DNA from: Bacteroidales bacterium
GTDB lineage: Bacteria; Bacteroidota; Bacteroidia; Bacteroidales; UBA932
Assembly: GCA_016281015.1 (NCBI GenBank)
Contig: JAEEHS010000059.1
Location: 1-63,746 of the forward strand
Direction of reading: 5' to 3'
DNA: 63,746 bases
In this document: positions 17,354 to 26,099 of the stretch, in pieces
Numbering within the stretch: position 1 is the first letter of the stretch
How the letters are laid out: each line of letters opens with the position of its first letter
Position numbers and translations under genes: made by a program
The notes under the pieces: model-generated
The model's input: only the letters and a program-made list of their open reading frames with translations
Database searches by the model: none
What the model was told of the DNA's origin: nothing

Positions 17354-18859
17354 TCAATATCCGGGGTTCTGTGCAACTTCTTTATTGATATCTCTGACCG
17401 ATACGGGAATCGGAAGCAGGGTCTGCCAGGCGGCAATGGGGTTGATCGTGTAATCATAGTTCCCATAGAAAGCTTCGCTGGCGAAAAAGTTATTCACCGT
17501 GGAGACTGCGGTCCCCCAGCGGAGCAGGTCGAACCACCGCTGATTCTCCATGGCAAGTTCCAGTCGGCGCTCCTTGCGGACCGCTTCGCGGAAAGCATAT
17601 CTGGAGTTCAGATCCGCCGCGCTGTAATCCGGAACACCCGCCCGCTGGCGAATGGCATTCAGCAGCGTCAAGGCCCCGGGGGTCGGTCCGTTCATCTCGT
17701 TGTCCATCTCTGCCTTCAGGAGCATGACGCCTCCGAGCCGGATGACGGGGAAGTCGTTCTCGGCGTCGTTTTCGCTGGTCATCTTCTTATCGATATACTT
17801 GCTGCAATAGCGGGCATTGTTGGTCACGATCTGGCCGGTGGTGGCATTGTAGTAGCTTTCCTGCAAGGTGACATCCTTGCGCAGGTCGCCGGGATTCTCA
17901 TTGTAGGCGGCGATGAGGTTGTCAGAGGGGAAATTGTAATGCTTCGGGGAGCCGATGGCGACGTTTCCTCCGTTGTTGATCGGAGCAAACAGCGTTGTGA
18001 ACGGGGAACCGATGCCAAGTTTACCGCTACGGTAGCGGATGGCGAAAATGATTTCCGCATTCATCTCGTTGTCGGTGGCGAACACCTTGTCATAAGGGAC
18101 CAGCTGGGTGCCCGCGGCGGGATTTCCGCAGGCTTCCAGCACCTCGTCGAGCAGGGTTGCTCCCTGGGCATATAACTCGTCGGAGGGGGTGTAATGGGTG
18201 GCGTAAACCTCAGCCAGAAGGGCTTTTGCCGCTTTCAGGTCGGCACGTCCTTTCTGGGCATCCGGAAGGGTGAGCGGCAGCAGGTTCCCGTCCACGATGG
18301 CCTTGAGGTCGGATTCAATCACGGCGTAGACCTCGTCGACCGGAGAGCGCTGCATGTGGCGGGCCTCATCGGCGCCGGTTTTCTTGGTGACAATAAAGAC
18401 CGGGCCCCAGAGGCGGACGAGTTTGAAATACATGAAGGCCCTCAGGAAGCGGACCTCGCCTTCGAGTTGTTTCCGCTGCATGTCTTCTTCGACCACTTCG
18501 AGATAGGGGAAGACCGAGTTCGCGCGGTTGATGACCCGGTAGGCGGCATCCCAATACTCCTGGACCCATTTATTGGCCGAAATGATGGTTCCTTGGTCGA
18601 GTTGTTCGATGAGCTTGGTTTCCCCGGCGGTGGACTGGTTGACCCGCATGCGGGCATTGTCGCTGCGGAGTTCGGTCATGGCCCATTCGTGCTCGGCCAC
18701 ATCATAGAGGCCGTTGTAAGTTCCGAGGACGAGGTTCTCCACGCTCTTGGCATCTTTGACATAGGCGTCGGCGGCGACCTCGGAGATAGGATACTGCTTC
18801 AGGTTACAGGCACCCAGAACGAGGGCGGCTGCGGTGATGCTGAATATAATTTTTTTCAT
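17354..18859 (-). CDS. SusD/RagB-type glycan-binding lipoprotein
   Basis: 501 residues, lipobox LVLGAC (Cys18). The SusD/RagB pattern is clear: the YWDAAYRVINRAN helix near 105, the LEGEVRFLRAFMYFKLVRLWGPV tetratricopeptide-like segment near 135-155 and the terminal LLRWG... LPIPVSVRDIN region. It caps the SusC pore at the cell surface and hands oligosaccharides to it. It starts 5 bases after the SusC stop. Confidence 0.93.
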   Translation of the reverse strand: MKKIIFSITAAALVLGACNLKQYPISEVAADAYVKDAKSVENLVLGTYNGLYDVAEHEWAMTELRSDNARMRVNQSTAGETKLIEQLDQGTIISANKWVQEYWDAAYRVINRANSVFPYLEVVEEDMQRKQLEGEVRFLRAFMYFKLVRLWGPVFIVTKKTGADEARHMQRSPVDEVYAVIESDLKAIVDGNLLPLTLPDAQKGRADLKAAKALLAEVYATHYTPSDELYAQGATLLDEVLEACGNPAAGTQLVPYDKVFATDNEMNAEIIFAIRYRSGKLGIGSPFTTLFAPINNGGNVAIGSPKHYNFPSDNLIAAYNENPGDLRKDVTLQESYYNATTGQIVTNNARYCSKYIDKKMTSENDAENDFPVIRLGGVMLLKAEMDNEMNGPTPGALTLLNAIRQRAGVPDYSAADLNSRYAFREAVRKERRLELAMENQRWFDLLRWGTAVSTVNNFFASEAFYGNYDYTINPIAAWQTLLPIPVSVRDINKEVAQNPGY

Positions 18860-18864
18860 ATCCG

Positions 18865-21800
18865 TCAGAATTTAATGTCAACACCGAGGGTGACGGTGGA
18901 AGTGAGCGGGAATCCGCCCCGCTGGTAACCGGAGATCAGCGGAGAAGAATAGTCACCCGAGGTATAGCGGGATTCAGGGTTGATACCCTTGTAATCTTTA
19001 CTCCACAGATAGAGGAGGTTGTTTCCGGAAACATAGATGCGGAGGCCTTTCAGGAAATTATGCAGATCTTTCTTGTTGAGGGTGTAGCCGAATGTGGCAT
19101 TCCTGAGGCAGACATACGAACCGTTTTGCAGGGGGTAGTCCGTCAGAAGCATGTCGAAGCCGAATTTTCCATAGGGGACCTTTCCATTTCCAGGATAGCT
19201 GGGGCTGACCCAGCGGTCTTTCAGGTAAGCTGCATTGTATTTGTGGGTCTCGTTGTAATAGACATCTCCGTTGAAGACGGTCACACCCTGGACACCCTGA
19301 ATGAGAAAACTCAGGTCGAACTTTCCGATGCGGAAGGTGTTCGTCATACCGTAAGTGAATGCCGGGTAGGGATTGCCGAGCGGGATGCGGTCATCATCCG
19401 AGAGGACCCCGTCTCCGTTCGAGTCCACAATTCTGAGGCCGCCGGGGACATCTGTGGAGAAGTGCGGATGGGCGTTGATTTCCTCCGTGGAATTCCACAC
19501 CCCGTCCGTCTTGAATCCATAGTACTGGATCAGGGGATCTCCGACGATGGCGACGTACTGTTCATTGCGCTCGCCGGAGGACGGGTACTCCCGCTCTCCG
19601 CCGATTTCAAGCAGTTTGTTCCGCGTCAGGGAGAAGTTCACATCGGTTTCCCAAGTGAAATTCCGGCGGTTGAAATTGACGGTGTTCAGCTGGAGCTCCA
19701 TGCCGGAGTTGCGGACGCGGCCGATGTTGTTCCAGTATTTATTGAAACCGGTGAAAGACTGGGTCGGCTGCTCGAAGAGGAGGGCGCGGGTGACGGAATA
19801 ATAGGCATCAGCCGTCAGGTTGATCCGCCCCTTGAACAGGCCGAGGTCGAGTCCGAAGTTGAACTCATCCGTCTGTTCCCAGGTGATGTCGACGTTGGCG
19901 AGGGTCTTGGAGGTGTTGGCCGCTCCGTTGACCAGGGAGCCGTTGCCCGTCCCGGTGACGTAGTTCGCGCTGCCGAGCACTTCCATCGCGGAAAAATACT
20001 GGACGTTGTTGTTGCCGGTCACACCGTAGGAGCCGCGGAGTTTCAGGTTGGACAGCCAGTCCAGGTGCTGCATCCAGGGCTCCTCGGAGATGCGCCATCC
20101 GGCGGAAACCGAAGGGAACCAGGCGTTGACCTTTTCGCCGATGAACAGCGAGGAACGATCCAGACGGATGGAGGCGGAGAAGAGATACTTGTCCGCATAG
20201 GAATAGGTCGCACGGGCGAGCCAGGACTCCAGGATCTTGTCCGGATAGCGGAAGGTACCGGTGCCGGCCGTGTTGCCGTTGTTGGATTCGGCCAGGGAGA
20301 AGACCGTTGCGGCGTTCAGGGTATGGACGTCGTCGGTCGGGAAGCCTGTTCCTGTCAGGGCGACGCGCTGGACGCGGGTTTTCTGAGCCGTGAAACCGGC
20401 GAGGAGATCGAGTTTATGCCGTCCCTTTTTCAGATTATAATTTAAGGTATTCTCTGTCTGAAGGTCCACGAAAAGGGTGCTGAGGTAACTGGCCTCGCTG
20501 GGCGTGCCATCCTTCAGGGCGTTGATATTCGCGTAGGAGTAGGAAGGCGAAAGCCGCACCATCGCACCGTTGGAAGAACGGAAAGTCAGGCCTTTGAGGA
20601 TGGTGACTTCCAGGTAGGCGTTGGCGTTGCCGGTGAAGCTCTCGCTCCAGCGCTCGGTGTTGGCCATCACACACTTCGGGTTGTTGTTGGCGGAGCTGAA
20701 CGGGCTCACGCCTTTGACCCAGACCGGATTGCCGAATTCATCCACCTCTTCGGTCGGCGCGGAGATGGAATTGAAATGGCTTCCCCGGGCAAAACCGGTG
20801 TAACCGCCCGTAAAAGCGGTGGTCCAGTCGTTGTGGACAACCGGAAGGAAGGACGGCGTCCGGTAGAAGTCGATGAAGTTGTTCCGCGGCCGTTCGGCTC
20901 TCTGATAGTTCCCGGAGACATTGTATCCGAAGCGGACCCGGGCCGACAGTTCGGCGTCCATCCGCGTGCGGAAACTGATTTTGTCCACCTGGTTCTGCAG
21001 CATGATACCCTGGTCGCGGGTATAGGAGGCGGAGGTGTAGTGCTTCACCGTCTTACGGCCGCCCGAGACGGCAAACTGCACGTTGGTGATGCTGGCGGCG
21101 CCTCTCAGGCCTTCCCGCTGCCAGTCCGTCGAACCGATGTTTTTCTCGATCCAGGCGGCTGCACGGTCCTGGCCCTTCACGGCCGGTCCTCCGACAGATT
21201 CTTCAAATTCCTGGAGGCGGAGGTAGTCGGTCGCCGTAATCATATCGTGGAGCTTGTAGGCATACTTGACTCCCTGATACGCCTTGATGCTGTAGCTGGG
21301 CTTTTCGGCATCGCCGCTCTTGGTCGTGACCATGATAACGCCGTTGGCGGCACGGGATCCGTAGATGGCGGCCGATGCGGCGTCCTTCAGCACTTCGATG
21401 GACTTGATGTCATTGGCGTTGAGGTTGTTCAGGCCCTGGGCATCCGGGAAGCCGTCCACGATGACCAGCGGTGCGCTGTCAGCGGAGATGGAACCGGTTC
21501 CGCGGACGCGGATCGTCGGGGTGACACCCACTTCTGAGGTGTTGTTGTTGATCGAGAGGCCGGCAATCTGGCCTTGCAGGGCGGTCGTAACGTCCGAAAC
21601 CGGGCGGTCGATCAAACTTTCGCCGCCAATCTTGGAGATGGACCCGGTCAGGTGGGATTTGGCCTGGGTGCCGTATCCGACCACAACCAGTTCATCCAGC
21701 AGGGTGGCGTCGGCCTCCATGATGAGTTTGACGGTACCGGATTTCCCCGGTTTCAATTCCTCTGTCCGGTATCCGATGTACGAAAAGACCAGAACGGCAT

Positions 21801-22008
21801 CGTCGGGTACCGACAGGGAGAAATTGCCGTCCAGGTCCGTGCTCGTGCCATTGGTCGTCCCTTTGACAAGGACGGAGACGCCGGGAAGGGGTCCCTGGGC
21901 ATCGGCGACAGAGCCTTTGACAGTTCTCGTCTGCGCCGCGGCCATCCATCCCGACAAAATCAGAATCAGGACCGCTACGCAGTGTTTCAACTTGAGCGTC
22001 GAAGACAT
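18865..22008 (-). CDS. SusC/RagA TonB-dependent transporter (alginate locus)
   Basis: 1047 residues with signal peptide (to about 26), a CarboxypepD_reg-like beta-sandwich (28-105, VKGSVADAQGPLPGV), a TonB-box-like segment (ELVVVGYGTQ), the plug (STDVTTALQGQIAGL, VRGTGSI, DGFPD, EVLKDAASAAIYGSRAANGVI) and a beta-barrel ending in Phe. First gene of the alginate operon. Its promoter (22083-22114) is followed by two UxuR-like boxes in the 75-base leader. It imports lyase-generated oligosaccharides across the outer membrane; alginate specificity comes from PL6/PL17 in the same operon. Confidence 0.95.
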   Translation of the reverse strand: MSSTLKLKHCVAVLILILSGWMAAAQTRTVKGSVADAQGPLPGVSVLVKGTTNGTSTDLDGNFSLSVPDDAVLVFSYIGYRTEELKPGKSGTVKLIMEADATLLDELVVVGYGTQAKSHLTGSISKIGGESLIDRPVSDVTTALQGQIAGLSINNNTSEVGVTPTIRVRGTGSISADSAPLVIVDGFPDAQGLNNLNANDIKSIEVLKDAASAAIYGSRAANGVIMVTTKSGDAEKPSYSIKAYQGVKYAYKLHDMITATDYLRLQEFEESVGGPAVKGQDRAAAWIEKNIGSTDWQREGLRGAASITNVQFAVSGGRKTVKHYTSASYTRDQGIMLQNQVDKISFRTRMDAELSARVRFGYNVSGNYQRAERPRNNFIDFYRTPSFLPVVHNDWTTAFTGGYTGFARGSHFNSISAPTEEVDEFGNPVWVKGVSPFSSANNNPKCVMANTERWSESFTGNANAYLEVTILKGLTFRSSNGAMVRLSPSYSYANINALKDGTPSEASYLSTLFVDLQTENTLNYNLKKGRHKLDLLAGFTAQKTRVQRVALTGTGFPTDDVHTLNAATVFSLAESNNGNTAGTGTFRYPDKILESWLARATYSYADKYLFSASIRLDRSSLFIGEKVNAWFPSVSAGWRISEEPWMQHLDWLSNLKLRGSYGVTGNNNVQYFSAMEVLGSANYVTGTGNGSLVNGAANTSKTLANVDITWEQTDEFNFGLDLGLFKGRINLTADAYYSVTRALLFEQPTQSFTGFNKYWNNIGRVRNSGMELQLNTVNFNRRNFTWETDVNFSLTRNKLLEIGGEREYPSSGERNEQYVAIVGDPLIQYYGFKTDGVWNSTEEINAHPHFSTDVPGGLRIVDSNGDGVLSDDDRIPLGNPYPAFTYGMTNTFRIGKFDLSFLIQGVQGVTVFNGDVYYNETHKYNAAYLKDRWVSPSYPGNGKVPYGKFGFDMLLTDYPLQNGSYVCLRNATFGYTLNKKDLHNFLKGLRIYVSGNNLLYLWSKDYKGINPESRYTSGDYSSPLISGYQRGGFPLTSTVTLGVDIKF

Positions 22009-22045
22009 AGCAGATAAGTTTTGGTGTTATAATCTTGTCATAGAA

Positions 22046-22073
22046 TTGGTTCGCCAAATTGGTTGACCAATTT
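22046..22073. promoter_or_regulatory. Tandem UxuR-like operators upstream of alginate SusC
   Basis: Site 1 TTGGTTCGCCAA (22046-22057) and site 2 AAATTGGTTGACCAATTT (22056-22073) overlap, centres 13 bases apart. Site 2 is palindromic over 18 bases except its centre pair, and matches the E. coli UxuR/ExuR consensus outside the central bases. They lie just downstream of the predicted transcription start, the position for a repressor. The related box at 2521-2540 points to the GntR/FCD regulator. Confidence 0.8.
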
Positions 22074-22082
22074 TATTTTCTG

Positions 22083-22114
22083 CAAATATAACATCTTTCC
22101 TTCAGAATATCAAA
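22083..22114 (-). promoter_or_regulatory. Promoter of the alginate SusC operon
   Basis: Minus strand TTTG (22114-22111), 20 bases, TATATTTG (22090-22083). The -33 box lies inside the last codons of the preceding two-component gene. The predicted start near 22076 leaves a leader of about 70 bases carrying the two operators. Confidence 0.8.
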
Positions 22115-25100
22115 ACTTTTTGCGATAAAGTGTAGGTGGTACGCCGTACTGCTCTTTGAAGCGGCGGCAGAAGTAGTTCTGGGTGTTGAATCCGAGCGAA
22201 TCGGCAATCTCGGCGACAGACATTTCCGGATGCTCCCGCAGCATCTCTTCCGCTTTTTTCAGCCGGCAGGCATTGATGTATCCGGTCGGGCTTTGGGCGG
22301 TCACTTTCCGGAAGCGGGCATAGAAAGAGGAGCGGCTCATGTTCATTTTTTCCGCCAGGAAATCATTGTCCAGAGAGCCGTCTCCGAGATTGTCGTCAAT
22401 CAGTTTTGTCAGGCTTTCCAGGAATACTTTATCCTCCGGATTGACGGCCCTCCGGCTCAGGGGGCCTTCTGCAGGGGCTGTCCCTCTGGACAGGATCAAA
22501 TTCGCGCATCGCATGAGCAGGCTGTTGGAATCAAAGGGCTTGGCGATGTAGTCGTCGGCCCCGAGTTGGAGCCCCCGCAGTTCTTCATCCCGGTCTCCCA
22601 GGGCAGTCAGCAGGACGAAGGGTATATCACGGAGGTTCCTGTCGCCTTTGACGGCGGTGCAGAGTTTCTTCCCGTCCATCCGGGGCATCATCACGTCGCT
22701 GACAATGAGGTCGGGATGGATCTTCCGGATGATTTCCAGCGCTTCAACGCCGTCCGACGCGGTATGGACGTGATAGTGAAGGGAAAACAGTTCCCAAAGA
22801 AGGGAAGACATCTCCGGGTTGTCTTCTGCGACAACGACGGTCTTTCTGTCCATGTCATTCGGAAGGTCTTGTCTGTCCGTCTCTTTGGGAGGCGCTTCCT
22901 TCAGGCGGACAATAAAGTCGGATCCTTTGCCGAGTTCGCTCCTCACTTCGAGGGTGCCGCTGTGCCGCTCGATGATTTCCTTGGCGAGCGCCAGGCCGAT
23001 GCCGGAACCGGGCAGGCCCTGGCTGACATCTTCTTGCCCACGTACCTGGTAGAATCGTTCAAAGATGTGTTTGAGGTCTTCTTCGGCGATACCGATTCCG
23101 GTGTCCCTGACGTGTATGGCCACCATTCCCCCGGAAGCGTTCTCGCAGCTGAGTGTAATCCGGCCGCCTTCCGGGGTGAATTTGACGGCGTTGAATACGA
23201 GATTCATCAGCACCTTCTGCAACTGATAGGGATCGGCGATGACGGTAGGAGGCGTCTTGGCCGCCGTCCACTGGAGTTCCAGTTTTTTCTCCTCCGCGAT
23301 CTCCCGGAATTTTTCAAAGGTTTCTTCCAGGAAACTGTTCAATCCGACGCGCTGAAAATCGAGCCGGACCAGTCCTTGTTCGTATTTCCGGAAGTCAATC
23401 AGTTCCGTCACCAGCTGGTTCATCTGTCCCGCCTGGTATTTGACCTGCTGCATTTTATGGGTGACGAGCGGTGGCAGGTGGAAAGATTGGAAGATGGCAT
23501 CGATCTGGGCGATGATCAGGGTCAGCGGCGTTCGGAGTTCATGGCTGGCGCTGGTGAAAAAGCGAAGTTTCGTTTCGTTCAATTCTTTCTCCCGAGCACT
23601 TTTGCGGCGTAGCCGCGCGACGTGGACAATCATCCACAGCAGCAGGATCCCTGCGAGGATCAGCGCGGTTTTTATCCACCATGTTGCCCACCAGAAGGGC
23701 TGGATGTCCATCCGGAGGGAACACAGGTTCTCCCGCTCGCCCCGCCGCCTGACGAGGAAGGTATAGGAGCCGGGCTGAAGATGGTTGGCCGTGATGAAGG
23801 GGCCTTCGGTTGCCGTCCATCCCCGGTCCAGTCCTTGTATCTTGTACTCGTAGTCCGCCCAGTTGAATTCACTGATTTCATGGGCGGACGTGAAATACAG
23901 GTCCACCCGTTCCTGCGCTCCCTTGAGCTGTACGCTTTCCCGGAAGTCCGCGAGGGGATTGCCGTCAATGTAAAGTTCTGAATAATAGAGGTTTTTTCTC
24001 TGATCATCCAGCGGGCTGTCCATGCGGAAGGATACCAGGCCATTGGTCCCGCCGGCATAGACGGTCCCATCTTCGGTAACGAGCAGGCCGCTGTCCATGA
24101 CCAGGGCCTCCAGCGGAAGGTTTTTCCCGCGCAGCCAGGTTTTGACAGGAACGCCGTCCGGGGACAGAAGATGGATGCCGTCGTCGGCGGAAACCACAAA
24201 GCCGCCGTCCGGGCAGCGGACCATCTGGTAGCCGTTCAGTTGGGCGGTTTCGCCGAAAGGAAGGAAGCCGCGTTCTCCGAGGCGGAAAAGCCCGTGCGAA
24301 AAGGTGCTGATGAACAGTCCGTCGTCGGAGGGAAGGATGCGCATCGGACGGATTCGTTCTCCCTGTAGTTCCAAAGGGTATTCCGCTACAATACCATTCT
24401 GTCGGAGGTCGAACGCAATTACACGGGAAGAGGCAATCCATAGCCGGTCGCCCTCGACGGCGATGTGCGCATACCTCACGCCGTCCGTCTTGGGATACAG
24501 GAGTCGGGGGGGCTGTTTCCCATTAAACCGAAAGACGCCGTCATCCGTGGAAAGGATGAGTTCGTTCCCATATTGGGCGATGACATTGATCACCGCCATT
24601 GGACTATCCGGCCCCTCTACCTCGATGATGCGTGTGAATTTTCCCGAAACCGGATCCAGCCGGAAAAGGCCTTCCTGGTTGGTCGCGATGTAAACCATCC
24701 CGTTCTTTGCGTTTTGCAGGAGCCATTTCGCATTGGTAAAGGGCTGTTGTCCCCATTGGCGGATCCGTCCGGTCCGGGGATCCAGCCGGTTGACGCCGCC
24801 GCCTTCCGTACAGATCCACACCGAAGCGTCCATCCCCTCTTCCAGATGGCCGACAATCGGGTAGGACAGGCCGTTCTCGGATTCTGATGCCGGGTAGAAT
24901 GTCAGGGCTCCCGGCCGGATGTCGGTGTAGTTTACTCCGCTGTAATACGTCCCCGTCCACAGGATTCCGTCCCGGTCTACAAAGACGGCAAAAATGGAAG
25001 AGTGCGTCAGTCCTCCTTCCCGTTCTTCCCGGGTGTATCGGGAAAAATGGTCCGTTGAAGGGTCAAAGCGGCAAAGCCCATGGAAACTGCCCACCCAGAG

Positions 25101-25814
25101 GGCTCCCTGCCCGTCTTCGCTGACTCCTCGGATGTTTTCACTGCCGAGCCCGTCCTTGGTTCCATAATGCCGGGTCGTGCCGTCCGGAAAGACGCGAAGC
25201 AGTCCGTTCCGCCGACTCCCGGACCAGATCTCTCCCCGGCTGTCTTCAAAGATGCCGTAGTGGTCCGGTGCCGAATCGATTCGGACGGGATCTTTTCCCC
25301 GCTGCTGCCGGAACAAGCCCTCGTGATTGATGTACCAGCGGGTACCGTCGCGGGTTACCAGCATTTTCCGGACCTGGTCGAGCGGCAGGTCTTCCGTGTG
25401 GACAAGGCCGTTTGCCCCCTGCTGCCAGACTTCCCGGCCGGAGAGGACACAGGTCTGGCCATTCTCGATGAAAAGGGCATTATAAGGCCCTGGCGCATAC
25501 AGGGCGGTTTCTCGGCTCCCCGCCCCGCTCCGGTACAATTCTCCGTTCGACAGAAAATAGACATTCCCCTTTTCGTCACATACGATGTCCATGACCACGT
25601 TGCCGCTTCGGAAGGAGGTCATCCGGTTTCCGTCATAGGTGCTGACCCCGTTCTCGGTTCCGAACCAAAGCCGGCCGAGAGAATCCTGGGCGATGGAAAG
25701 GACGGAAGGGTGCGTCAACCCGTCCCGGGATCCCAGATGCCTGAAATAGGGCGCCGGCGCTGCCGCTGCGCTGATCCAGCCGAAGAGGAAGAATAGGACG
25801 ATGCTGTGTTTCAT
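22110..25814 (-). CDS. Hybrid two-component system regulator (HTCS)
   Basis: 1234 residues from ATG 25814 (MKHSIVLFF); an upstream TTG lacks signal-peptide character. Order: signal peptide; periplasmic two-component propeller repeats (about 25-590, e.g. DSLGRLWFGTENGV); Y_Y_Y domain; membrane helix near 705-725; HisKA with HELRTPLTLI (~756); HATPase (~830-935, NAVKFTPEGG); receiver with EDN and SDVMMPRMDG (~992-1105); AraC-type DNA-binding domain (~1128-1234). One polypeptide thus senses an oligosaccharide in the periplasm and activates transcription. It is divergent from the chondroitin operon, matching HTCS placement in B. thetaiotaomicron's chondroitin locus, so that operon is the likely target. 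The alginate operon just downstream instead has GntR-type boxes. Confidence 0.93.
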   Translation of the reverse strand: MKHSIVLFFLFGWISAAAAPAPYFRHLGSRDGLTHPSVLSIAQDSLGRLWFGTENGVSTYDGNRMTSFRSGNVVMDIVCDEKGNVYFLSNGELYRSGAGSRETALYAPGPYNALFIENGQTCVLSGREVWQQGANGLVHTEDLPLDQVRKMLVTRDGTRWYINHEGLFRQQRGKDPVRIDSAPDHYGIFEDSRGEIWSGSRRNGLLRVFPDGTTRHYGTKDGLGSENIRGVSEDGQGALWVGSFHGLCRFDPSTDHFSRYTREEREGGLTHSSIFAVFVDRDGILWTGTYYSGVNYTDIRPGALTFYPASESENGLSYPIVGHLEEGMDASVWICTEGGGVNRLDPRTGRIRQWGQQPFTNAKWLLQNAKNGMVYIATNQEGLFRLDPVSGKFTRIIEVEGPDSPMAVINVIAQYGNELILSTDDGVFRFNGKQPPRLLYPKTDGVRYAHIAVEGDRLWIASSRVIAFDLRQNGIVAEYPLELQGERIRPMRILPSDDGLFISTFSHGLFRLGERGFLPFGETAQLNGYQMVRCPDGGFVVSADDGIHLLSPDGVPVKTWLRGKNLPLEALVMDSGLLVTEDGTVYAGGTNGLVSFRMDSPLDDQRKNLYYSELYIDGNPLADFRESVQLKGAQERVDLYFTSAHEISEFNWADYEYKIQGLDRGWTATEGPFITANHLQPGSYTFLVRRRGERENLCSLRMDIQPFWWATWWIKTALILAGILLLWMIVHVARLRRKSAREKELNETKLRFFTSASHELRTPLTLIIAQIDAIFQSFHLPPLVTHKMQQVKYQAGQMNQLVTELIDFRKYEQGLVRLDFQRVGLNSFLEETFEKFREIAEEKKLELQWTAAKTPPTVIADPYQLQKVLMNLVFNAVKFTPEGGRITLSCENASGGMVAIHVRDTGIGIAEEDLKHIFERFYQVRGQEDVSQGLPGSGIGLALAKEIIERHSGTLEVRSELGKGSDFIVRLKEAPPKETDRQDLPNDMDRKTVVVAEDNPEMSSLLWELFSLHYHVHTASDGVEALEIIRKIHPDLIVSDVMMPRMDGKKLCTAVKGDRNLRDIPFVLLTALGDRDEELRGLQLGADDYIAKPFDSNSLLMRCANLILSRGTAPAEGPLSRRAVNPEDKVFLESLTKLIDDNLGDGSLDNDFLAEKMNMSRSSFYARFRKVTAQSPTGYINACRLKKAEEMLREHPEMSVAEIADSLGFNTQNYFCRRFKEQYGVPPTLYRKKF

Positions 25815-25924
25815 GGTGTTCTGTTTGTCTTTATTGGACAAAAATATAAATAATTTGCATTTTTGTGCATATGTTTGGTGGAAAAGTCGGCGATATTTGC
25901 GAAAAATGCAAAGACTAATAACCC
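25815..25924. promoter_or_regulatory. Divergent promoter region, HTCS / chondroitin operon
   Basis: Minus strand TATTTTTG (25846-25839) is a -7 box for the HTCS gene. Plus strand GATATTTG (25892-25899) is a one-mismatch -7 box for the chondroitin operon, with no TTTG at the right distance; a missing -33 box fits an activator-dependent promoter. Direct TGCAT repeats near 25856-25870 could be part of an HTCS site, but I cannot define it. Confidence 0.5.
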
Positions 25925-26089
25925 ATGAAACTTCAAAAAACTCTTGTACAATCGGGAAGGAATGATTACATTGCTCCTGAATTGTTGATGATCCGCGTGC
26001 GGGCGGACCTTAACTATTGTGCAACCGGTTTCCAGCCGGTGGCCGATAACGATCCTTACCAGGAAGATACGGATAAATATGGATGGTAA
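25925..26089 (+). CDS. Small ORF (54 aa) with Cys and C-terminal Gly-Trp
   Basis: ATG 25925 to TAA 26087-26089, first gene of the chondroitin operon, ending 10-19 bases before the lipoprotein start. No signal peptide. It shares a plan with 6441-6584: Pro followed by alternating hydrophobic residues (IAPELLMIRVR), a single Cys 22 residues from the end, an acidic tail, and aromatic-Gly-Trp at the C-terminus (DTDKYGW). Pro-to-end distance is 36 residues here and 35 in the other. Conserved layout and position argue for a genuine peptide; function unknown. Confidence 0.72.
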   Translation: MKLQKTLVQSGRNDYIAPELLMIRVRADLNYCATGFQPVADNDPYQEDTDKYGW

Positions 26090-26099
26090 ATCACAAACG

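Noticed and set aside
25842..25924. Invertible or phase-variable promoter upstream of the chondroitin operon
   Set aside because: No flanking inverted repeats of useful length and no invertase gene nearby.
26019..26099. Upstream extension of the beta-helix lipoprotein frame
   Set aside because: It overlaps the small ORF in another frame and would place a charged extension before the lipoprotein signal peptide.
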